A stretch of 64,000 nucleotides of DNA from Bacillus sp. ISL-41 (lineage in GTDB: Bacteria > Bacillota > Bacilli > Bacillales > Cytobacillaceae): contig NZ_JAGGQP010000027.1 of assembly GCF_018613235.1 (NCBI RefSeq), forward strand, positions 123,463 to 187,462. The letters are read 5' to 3'. Below the pieces are notes generated by a model. It saw only the letters and a list, made by a program, of their open reading frames with translations. It did no database searches and was not told the origin of the DNA. The number at the start of each line of letters is the position of its first letter. The first letter of the stretch is position 1. The translations under genes and the position numbers were made by a program. Below, in pieces: positions 58,518-64,000 of this stretch.

Positions 58518-58964
58518 TGCGCTCACTTCCAGCGCTTCGTAGTATGGCTCTAAGGAATAGCCAATGATTGTGTCCAGGAATGGATGCAGCCTTTGCGGAA
58601 TCAGCATGCGCGCATAATCCCAGGCATTCATCTCAATCTGGAGGGCAATGCTCTTCTTCAACACGTCATTGCCGGTTTCCTCCATACGCAGGATCAGCTC
58701 CGCAAGTTCACGGTCCTCGGCATGCCCAATCTCATGAGCAAAAACAACGGCAAGATAATCTTCAAAATGTTCCATTGAAGAAAAGACCTGCAGGCATTGC
58801 GCCTTGATCTCTTCAATATATAAAGTAATCGTATGAGTTCCAAAATTATATTTCCCGCCCGCAAAACGGTCGCCCGGAAAAAAGCCTTCAAGTTTTACCT
58901 TCACACTGCTGCCAGATTGGACAAGAATTTCTTCGACAATCTTCTCTATCTGTAAGTTCTTCAA
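58515..58964 (-). CDS. Hypothetical protein with HEIGH zinc-protease-like motif
   Basis: A 149-residue soluble protein. The motif VVFAHEIGHAEDRE (about residues 74-87) has the HExxH metal site of zincin peptidases, with Glu downstream in LQIEMNAWDYARMLIP as a possible third ligand. The rest is unlike families I know, and the protein is smaller than typical metallopeptidases. The start is TTG at 58964 after TAGGGG. A cytosolic metallopeptidase or metal-binding role is plausible. Confidence 0.62.
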   Translation of the reverse strand: MKNLQIEKIVEEILVQSGSSVKVKLEGFFPGDRFAGGKYNFGTHTITLYIEEIKAQCLQVFSSMEHFEDYLAVVFAHEIGHAEDRELAELILRMEETGNDVLKKSIALQIEMNAWDYARMLIPQRLHPFLDTIIGYSLEPYYEALEVSA

Positions 58965-59100
58965 TTTATACCCCTAACTTCATTTTAGAATATAAATTGT
59001 ATTATAACGTTTTAGTAAAATAATGAAAACATGACTTTTACCCTGATTTTCAACGGGATAAACCTTATTTTTAATACATATTAAATGGATAATTCCTCAC

Positions 59101-59255
59101 TTTACATTTTTATAGCGAAAATCCTGTTTTTATAGCGAAAAAAACTTTTTTATAGCGAAAACTCAAATTTTATAGCGAAATTTACGTTTTTATAGCGAAA
59201 ATCCGGATTTTATAGCGAACTGGAAATTCCGCTCGATTTTTACCAGTTATTCTGC
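59101..59255. repeat. 20-bp tandem array, six copies of TATAGCGAAA
   Basis: TATAGCGAAA (the last copy ending AAC) occurs at 59111, 59131, 59151, 59171, 59191 and 59211, exactly every 20 bp, with variable links of 10 bp. The array ends in GCGAACTGGAAATTCC, and AACTGG pairs with CCAGTT about 20 bp later. It lies in a non-coding gap upstream of the HEIGH gene and downstream of the next minus-strand gene. Confidence 0.92.
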
Positions 59256-59259
59256 CCAT

Positions 59260-59291
59260 AAAAAAAGAACAGCCAATGAATCAGCTGTTCT
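59260..59291 (-). terminator. Terminator of the small membrane-protein gene
   Basis: AGAACAGC and GCTGTTCT pair. The right arm includes the end of the gene, and on the minus strand T7 follows. Confidence 0.82.
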
Positions 59292-59493
59292 CCTTATGAT
59301 CATTCATTTGTTTCATGATTGCCTGCTCGTGTTCCTTTGCTTTCTGCGCTTCCCTTTTGGAAACTTTGATGATGTATCTCATCGTCAGGACCGCTCCGAT
59401 CAGGAAAACGAGCGAAGTGATCGCGGCCGGGATATATTCAGTCTTGTCTTCCGGAAAATATAAAAATAATGAGATGACAAACCACTTACTCAT
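59281..59493 (-). CDS. Small membrane protein with charged C-terminal helix
   Basis: A 70-residue protein: a short hydrophobic lead (MSKWFVISLFLYF), an outside PEDKTEY turn, one clear helix (AITSLVFLIGAVLTMRYI) and a highly charged helical tail (KREAQKAKEHEQAIMKQ). The ATG at 59493 is 8 bp after AAGGAA; the longer frame to 59562 is unsupported. No family recognised. Confidence 0.6.
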   Translation of the reverse strand: MSKWFVISLFLYFPEDKTEYIPAAITSLVFLIGAVLTMRYIIKVSKREAQKAKEHEQAIMKQMNDHKENS

Positions 59494-59566
59494 TCTCATC
59501 TTCCTTTCATCAGCTCTCCAAACATTATAGCAAGGTTTGGATTTTCGTCCAACCGCAAACAACTTC

Positions 59567-60304
59567 CTATTTCAGCACATTGATTTTTTCGATGACGACA
59601 TCTTCCTCTGGCTTGTCCTGAGGACCCGTTGGAGCAGCGGCAATCTTATCAACAACATCCATTCCCTCGACTACCTGGCCGAATACAGTGTGCCTGCCAT
59701 CAAGGTGTGGCGTGCCGCCAGTTTCATACATCTTCAGGACTTCTTCAGGGTAACCTGCCTGCTTCATCTTCTCTGGAAGACTAGCATCCAGCTCCTTGTT
59801 TTGGACGATGAAGAACTGGCTTCCGTTCGTGTTCGGACCGGAATTGGCCATTGATAATGCACCGCGAATGTTAAAGAGCTGTTGTGAAAATTCATCTTCA
59901 AATGGAGCGCCGTAGATGCTTTCACCGCCCATACCCGTTCCATCAGGATCGCCGCCCTGGATCATGAATCCGTCAATAACGCGGTGGAAAGTGACTCCTT
60001 CATAGTAGCCCTCTTCGCTATGCTTAATAAAGTTCTCTACCGCTTTTGGAGCCTGCTCAGGGAAAAGCTTGATTTTAACAGTTCCCATGGAAGTGACCAT
60101 TTCTACAAGCCTTTCATTTTCCTGGACTTCCGCTGTCGCTTGAGGATAATCAAGATCTTCCTCAACGGCTTGTCCAGCATTCGTCTTGTCTTCGTTCTGC
60201 TTGTCCTCGTTCTGCTTGTCTGCTTCCTGCTTTTCGTCAGCGGTGCCGCAGCCAGCTAGAACAAGCATCATTGCAAAAAGTACTGCCAATATTTTTTTAG
60301 TCAT
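59567..60304 (-). CDS. Lipoprotein peptidyl-prolyl cis-trans isomerase (cyclophilin)
   Basis: A 245-residue lipoprotein. The signal peptide ends in VLAGC (Cys19), followed by a low-complexity linker with [11 protein letters not shown] repeats and a cyclophilin domain (about residues 75-244). Key residues are present: [15 protein letters not shown] (catalytic Arg), [13 protein letters not shown] and [14 protein letters not shown]. It catalyses proline isomerisation of secreted proteins outside the membrane. The ATG at 60304 follows GGAGGG. It occupies the region where kinB would be expected in B. subtilis. Confidence 0.92.
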   Translation of the reverse strand: MTKKILAVLFAMMLVLAGCGTADEKQEADKQNEDKQNEDKTNAGQAVEEDLDYPQATAEVQENERLVEMVTSMGTVKIKLFPEQAPKAVENFIKHSEEGYYEGVTFHRVIDGFMIQGGDPDGTGMGGESIYGAPFEDEFSQQLFNIRGALSMANSGPNTNGSQFFIVQNKELDASLPEKMKQAGYPEEVLKMYETGGTPHLDGRHTVFGQVVEGMDVVDKIAAAPTGPQDKPEEDVVIEKINVLK

Positions 60305-60364
60305 TGTATGTATCCCTCCTATAGACACTTTAAACGATTACAAAATGTTTTGCACCTTTGTTTT

Positions 60365-60373
60365 TGCTATAAT
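60365..60373 (+). promoter_or_regulatory. Extended -10 promoter of kapB
   Basis: TGCTATAAT is an extended -10 element with a perfect TATAAT (60368-60373), 38 bp before kapB. No good -35 is seen. Confidence 0.55.
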
Positions 60374-60410
60374 AAAAGAAATTATGTGTATTCCGAAAGG
60401 AGCTTTCAAC

Positions 60411-60791
60411 ATGGCTGAATTGAATATCGGCGATCAAGTAACCGCCATTTACAAAACCGGCAAATACATAGGCGAAATCACAGAACGCCGGCCACAGCAC
60501 TATCTTGTCCGAGTGTTGGCTGTGGCAAAACATCCGATGCAGGGCGACCTACACAATCCAAAGGACGCGGCGGTTGGTTTTTTCCATGAAAGAAAAGCAC
60601 TGTCTTTCCGCGAACAGGCAAACATCCCTGAAAAAATGGTCAAGCCATATGAGGGGGAAATTCCTGATTACCTTGAATCTTTAAAGGAAGCGACGAGCAA
60701 GCTTCGCGGTGAACTTGAAGGCGACGATTCACCATGGGCACAGCAGAGCCTGAGAAACCTTGAGTCTCTGGAGAAGGATTATTTTAAATAA
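60411..60791 (+). CDS. kapB: Kinase-associated protein KapB
   Basis: A 126-residue protein of the KapB family. The N-terminal SH3-like barrel is MAELNIGDQVTAIYKTGKYIGEI-like with HYLVRVLAVAKHPMQGDLHNP, and the C-terminal half is helical (PDYLESLKEATSKL). In B. subtilis KapB supports the sporulation kinase KinB, encoded just upstream. Here kinB is absent from that position. The ATG at 60411 follows AAAGGAG. Despite the historical name, no lipoprotein signal is visible. Confidence 0.9.
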   Translation: MAELNIGDQVTAIYKTGKYIGEITERRPQHYLVRVLAVAKHPMQGDLHNPKDAAVGFFHERKALSFREQANIPEKMVKPYEGEIPDYLESLKEATSKLRGELEGDDSPWAQQSLRNLESLEKDYFK

Positions 60792-60892
60792 AGTTTCTTT
60801 CGAAAACTTTGTTGCACTCTCAACCTAATTCTTTATTCAGAAGTCTCCATGATATTGGTTAAATGGATGCCAGAACCAGCCTTAAGAGACGC

Positions 60893-60927
60893 AAAAAGCC
60901 AGATTGTTTTTTCCAATCTGGCTTTTC
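60893..60927. terminator. Bidirectional terminator between kapB and kapD
   Basis: AAAAGCCAGATTG and CAATCTGGCTTTT form a perfect 13-bp stem. Confidence 0.9.
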
Positions 60928-61550
60928 TATGCGAATTTATTGAGCAGCTTGGAGAAATCGACCATATCCCCGATTGTGGCCGGTTCCGGTCTTTGCAAGT
61001 ATTGTTTGTCTTTTTCCACTAGCTTGTAAATATGGTAGGTCGTCAAAGCATCATCAAGGGCACGGTGATGTTTGCCTGTACCTTCCCTGCCATACTCCTG
61101 CACTGCCTTCCATAGCCCTGTTTGGTTCTGGTCGCCGAAGAAGCGCTTATATTCCATCGAAAGATCAATCTGCTTACCCGGCAGCGGAAAAGCGACAGAC
61201 GCCTGCTGGCAATTTTGCAGCAACACCTTCATGTCCATATTGCCCCAGGTGACAATCTGGCAATTCTTGCTCCCCCCCATTGACCTAAGCTTATCTACCA
61301 AAGCCTTGAACGTAATACCCGAATTCACCTGCTCCTGGGTGATGTTCAGAAATGAGCGGCAGCGATCTGTCAAAATCGGAAAACGCAGCGGCCGGACATA
61401 CGAAGAAAATTGTTCAACCACCTTGCCGTTCTCGACGAGGACAGCGCCAGCTTCAATGATTTCCGGGTAAAAGCCCCTTCTCTTGCTGTTCCGGTCAGGC
61501 ATCGTAAACTCAAAATCAATAAATAATGTTGTCCTTTCTTTTTCGCTCAT
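60927..61550 (-). CDS. kapD: 3'-5' exonuclease KapD
   Basis: A 207-residue DEDDh-type exonuclease. Acidic motifs are FIDFEFTMP (Exo I), TWGNMDMKVLLQN (Exo II) and HHRALDDALTTYHIY (Exo III). KapD in B. subtilis was found with KinB-pathway genes as an inhibitor of sporulation signalling, and its nuclease substrate is unclear. It is convergent with kapB, unlike B. subtilis where both genes point the same way. The ATG at 61550 follows GGGGAAG. Confidence 0.9.
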   Translation of the reverse strand: MSEKERTTLFIDFEFTMPDRNSKRRGFYPEIIEAGAVLVENGKVVEQFSSYVRPLRFPILTDRCRSFLNITQEQVNSGITFKALVDKLRSMGGSKNCQIVTWGNMDMKVLLQNCQQASVAFPLPGKQIDLSMEYKRFFGDQNQTGLWKAVQEYGREGTGKHHRALDDALTTYHIYKLVEKDKQYLQRPEPATIGDMVDFSKLLNKFA

Positions 61551-61689
61551 GCTTCCCCAACTTTCTGAAAAGCCAGTAGTTGTATGTAACCAGTATATGC
61601 TTTTCGGTCGATTATTTTATCTATTATATCACGTTTTTTATTAAATTTTTAAATTTTCTGCAATTTAAGGTGAGCATTTTTTTATTAAA

Positions 61690-61876
61690 AGCTCTGTTAA
61701 ATTCGGCAGTTGATTTTCGTTCCAGGCGCTTCGCTTTCCGCGGGCAGTCGGGGAGCCTCCTCAGCGCTTTAAGCGCCTGCGGGGTCTCCCCATGACTTGC
61801 TCATCCCCGCAGGAGTCTTCGCGCCTTCCACTACAATCAACAGAGCATAAAAACAACCTCGGGTTTTAACAGAGCC
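61690..61876. mobile_element. MITE-like palindromic element, copy B
   Basis: A 187-bp element bounded by AGCTCTGTTAAA and TTTTAACAGAGCC inverted ends, with inner blocks TTCGTTCCAGGCGCTTCGCT, TTCCGCGGGC, CCCGCAGGAGTCTTCG and GCGCCTTCCAC, as in copy A at 28627-28809. It has no coding capacity and lies between kapD and pbpD. Confidence 0.78.
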
Positions 61877-61943
61877 TAATCAAAAATGAAAGTAAATTTC
61901 AGCTCATCACTTCCGATATTATGGAGAGTGGAAAGAAAAATGA

Positions 61944-63779
61944 ATGCAGAAAGGAATTACCGTGAGGATTATAACAGGCTACCTTTTGATACTACTATTA
62001 ATTCCAGCGTTTATTGCAGTTGTGACATTAACCTATACAGAAGCAGGAAATGCTGTAAGCATCAGTGATACCCTTGATAAAAAAATCGATTTGACCAAGT
62101 CGAAGCTCTCCCAAACGAGTACAATCCTTGCAAATAATGGTGAAGTTATTACCGAGATACACCGGCCTATGAACAGGAGCTATGCTGCAGGGCATGAAAT
62201 CCCTGATTTTATTAAAGAGATGTTTATTGTTTCTGAAGACCGTAATTTTGAAAAACATCCCGGTTTTGATTTGCCGGCAATTGGCCGCGCTCTGGCCATC
62301 AATATTCATTCGGAGGACATAGAACAGGGCGCAAGCACCATTACCCAGCAGCTGGCGCGGAACCAATATCTGAACCACCAGAAATCATATAACCGCAAGC
62401 TTAGTGAAGTATTATATGCCTACCAGCTGGAGAAGACTTTTTTAAAGTCAGAGATTCTTGAACAGTATTTAAATGCGATTTATTTTCACAATAATGCATA
62501 TGGAATTAAGGCCGCAGCGGACTTTTATTTTAAAAAAGCCCCGATGGACCTTTCCGAGGCGGAACAAGCTTTCCTTGCTGCGATTCCAAATAATCCGTCC
62601 TATTATGACCCGATACAGCACTTCGAGCGAACAAAAAAACGTCAAGAACGGCTGTTGGATCAACTTGCAAAACATGGAAAAATCAAACCTGGTTCAGCAC
62701 AAAAGCTAAAGCAGGAACCAATCATACTGAAAGTCGACTCCCGGAAAAATTTATATCCTGACTATACTTCCTATGCTTTACACGAGCTGAGGGAATTGAT
62801 TTCAGAACGGGAAAATCTCGATAACAGCGACGAACTAACATCAAGGATGGAGGAATTGCTTCGTTCAGGTGTGGTCATACATACAAATTTGGATATCGGT
62901 CTGCAAAATCGGGCAGTCAGAGCTGTTAAAACCCACCTCCAAGATGCAGCGATTCAAGGCGCCGCCACAGTGGTCAACCATGAAACCGGGAAGATAGTGG
63001 CGGTCGCCGGAGGAAAGGATTATCAGAGCGGCGACTTCAACCGAGCATATCAGGCGTTTCGCCAGCCAGGCTCTTCGATTAAGCCATTGCTGGTTTATGC
63101 CCCTTACTTTGAAAGATTCGATGCAAACGAGGATTCTCAAGTCAACGCCGGCCCGCTTTGCATCAAGGGTTATTGCCCAAAGAACTATGGGGGATCAAAC
63201 TATGGGATGGTCACGCTTGAGAAAGCATTCATCAATTCCTACAATACACCGGCTGTACGGATTTTACAGCAGGTTGGAGCACATGAAGCCTTCAGTGACC
63301 TTACACCCTTTCAATTTGAAAAAGTAACAGAACAGGATCATGTGCTCGCCGCTGCAGTTGGCGGTTTCACAACTGGAGTCAGTCCGCTTGAAATGACATC
63401 AGCTTATACCGTTTTCAGCAATAAAGGCCTTTTCCTAAAGCCAAGAGCAATCTCGAATGTAACAGATTCGGATGGAGAAGTACTTTATAAATGGAACGAC
63501 GAGCCTGCCCAGGTATGGAATCCGAGCACCGCTGAAATAGTGAGGAGCCTGATGCAAAAGACTGTTGCCTCAGGAACAGCAATAAAAGCAGCTGGTGCCG
63601 GACCTGGTGCCGGAGGCAAGACCGGAACGACAAATAACTTTAAAGACTTCTGGTTCATCGGCTTCAACGGGCCGTACACAGCAGGAGTCTGGGTCGGCAA
63701 AGACAAGCCGCAGAGCATGGAAAATATCAATCATCAGTCACCTCATCTATTGATCTGGCGTGACATCATGAAAAAATAA
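61944..63779 (+). CDS. pbpD: Class A penicillin-binding protein (PBP4, PbpD-like)
   Basis: A 611-residue bifunctional peptidoglycan synthase. One anchor helix (about residues 9-31) is followed by the glycosyltransferase domain (EDRNFEKHPGFD, GASTITQQLARNQYL, KSEILEQYLNAIYF). The transpeptidase domain has RQPGSSIKP (catalytic SxxK), SYNTP (SxN) and GKTGTTNNFKD (KTG). It polymerises and cross-links wall strands outside the membrane. ATG at 61944 is used. A GTG at 61962, 5 bp after AAAGGA, would remove six residues and has the better ribosome site. Confidence 0.93.
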   Translation: MQKGITVRIITGYLLILLLIPAFIAVVTLTYTEAGNAVSISDTLDKKIDLTKSKLSQTSTILANNGEVITEIHRPMNRSYAAGHEIPDFIKEMFIVSEDRNFEKHPGFDLPAIGRALAINIHSEDIEQGASTITQQLARNQYLNHQKSYNRKLSEVLYAYQLEKTFLKSEILEQYLNAIYFHNNAYGIKAAADFYFKKAPMDLSEAEQAFLAAIPNNPSYYDPIQHFERTKKRQERLLDQLAKHGKIKPGSAQKLKQEPIILKVDSRKNLYPDYTSYALHELRELISERENLDNSDELTSRMEELLRSGVVIHTNLDIGLQNRAVRAVKTHLQDAAIQGAATVVNHETGKIVAVAGGKDYQSGDFNRAYQAFRQPGSSIKPLLVYAPYFERFDANEDSQVNAGPLCIKGYCPKNYGGSNYGMVTLEKAFINSYNTPAVRILQQVGAHEAFSDLTPFQFEKVTEQDHVLAAAVGGFTTGVSPLEMTSAYTVFSNKGLFLKPRAISNVTDSDGEVLYKWNDEPAQVWNPSTAEIVRSLMQKTVASGTAIKAAGAGPGAGGKTGTTNNFKDFWFIGFNGPYTAGVWVGKDKPQSMENINHQSPHLLIWRDIMKK

Positions 63780-63808
63780 ACCGGACAGTCACGATGACTG
63801 CCCGGTTC
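63780..63808 (+). terminator. Terminator of pbpD
   Basis: ACCGG-A-CAGTC and GACTG-C-CCGGT pair around ACGAT, followed by a short pyrimidine-rich run. Confidence 0.7.
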
Positions 63809-63816
63809 CTCTTAAC

Positions 63817-64000
63817 TCATTCGCCATCAACCTTATGACAGACACTTTTTCCTTGTGCACGCTTAGTTCTGTCCGTTATCGCTCTTATGACGGATACTTT
63901 TTTGTTTCTCTCGCTCATTTCTGTCCATCATCAACCTTGTGACGGACACTTTTTTCTTCTGCACTACCATTTCTGTCCATCATCAACCTTGTGACGGACA
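63817..64000. repeat. 52-bp tandem repeat at the right edge, at least three units
   Basis: TGTC occurs at 63870, 63922 and 63974, and GA(C/T)A at 63893, 63945 and 63997, so each unit has TGTC-N19-GACA and the period is exactly 52 bp. A degenerate unit precedes. Typical strings are CTGTCCATCATCAACC and GTGACGGACACTTTTTTC. The array continues past the window. The sequence differs from the arrays at 11.2 and 27.0 kb, but the geometry is identical. Confidence 0.92.

Noticed and set aside
1..64000. Prophage, insertion sequence, rRNA or tRNA genes
   Set aside because: No transposase, integrase, phage structural gene, rRNA segment or tRNA cloverleaf was recognised in the window.

Overview
The window looks like chromosomal DNA of an aerobic, spore-forming member of the Bacillaceae. 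The evidence is moderately AT-rich sequence, strong AGGAGG-type ribosome sites with many GTG/TTG starts, a GerA-type spore germinant receptor operon, c-di-AMP and c-di-GMP riboswitches, and B. subtilis-like gene order (yugO-yugN-pgi, yuzA, yugI, yugF-yugE-patB, kapB, kapD, pbpD) across 40.5-63.8 kb. Genus cannot be fixed from sequence alone. No rRNA, tRNA, prophage, IS transposase or CRISPR-cas system was seen.

Layout. 1-10.96 kb: DoxX protein, PAS-STAS protein, cupin, DUF445 protein, two half-size chromate transporters, a Ktr potassium uptake pair behind a c-di-AMP (ydaO) riboswitch, a diacylglycerol-kinase-like lipid kinase and a secreted M6 metalloprotease. 11.2-12.0 kb: a 52-bp tandem repeat array. 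12.0-31.1 kb: a sulfur and respiration island. It holds a yrkEFHIJ-like persulfide operon (DsrE, TusA-rhodanese, rhodanese-persulfide dioxygenase, TusA, TauE/SafE exporter), a cbb3 oxidase cluster (ccoS, a tiny membrane protein, ccoN, ccoO, single-heme ccoP, CcoG-like protein, a beta-propeller/cytochrome c lipoprotein), a LysR regulator, an operon of ccdA, a two-component system, OsmC, a membrane protein and resA, a SoxB-like metallophosphoesterase, and a second, rearranged persulfide operon. Three of these operons carry near-identical inverted repeats (WTACC-N6-GGTAW) just downstream of their -10 elements. This suggests one CsoR/CstR-type sulfane-sulfur repressor controls both persulfide operons and the thiol-redox operon.

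31.2-40.3 kb: small secreted and membrane proteins and, at 33.8-35.1 kb, a quorum-sensing locus. A PlcR-like HTH-TPR regulator is followed by an exported precursor carrying six tandem 14-residue repeats with the core ADLPSQH, which resembles the PapR pheromone end ADLPFEF. It lies directly downstream of a gerA-type operon that ends in an unannotated 52-residue two-helix protein. 40.5-64 kb: the yug/kap/pbpD backbone, interrupted by gltS, a sortase D/LPXTG operon behind a c-di-GMP-I riboswitch, rocD, an ECF sigma/anti-sigma pair, an NSS transporter and a lipoprotein peptidyl-prolyl isomerase. kinB is missing from its usual place before kapB.

Intergenic DNA is rich in repeats. Three unrelated-looking 52-bp arrays share the same TGTC-N19-GACA geometry. 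Two 20-bp arrays share a closing hairpin sequence. Two MITE-like palindromic elements are also present. The most promising undescribed items are the six-copy pheromone locus, the helically phased 52-bp arrays, and the linked persulfide/cbb3/propeller-cytochrome island.
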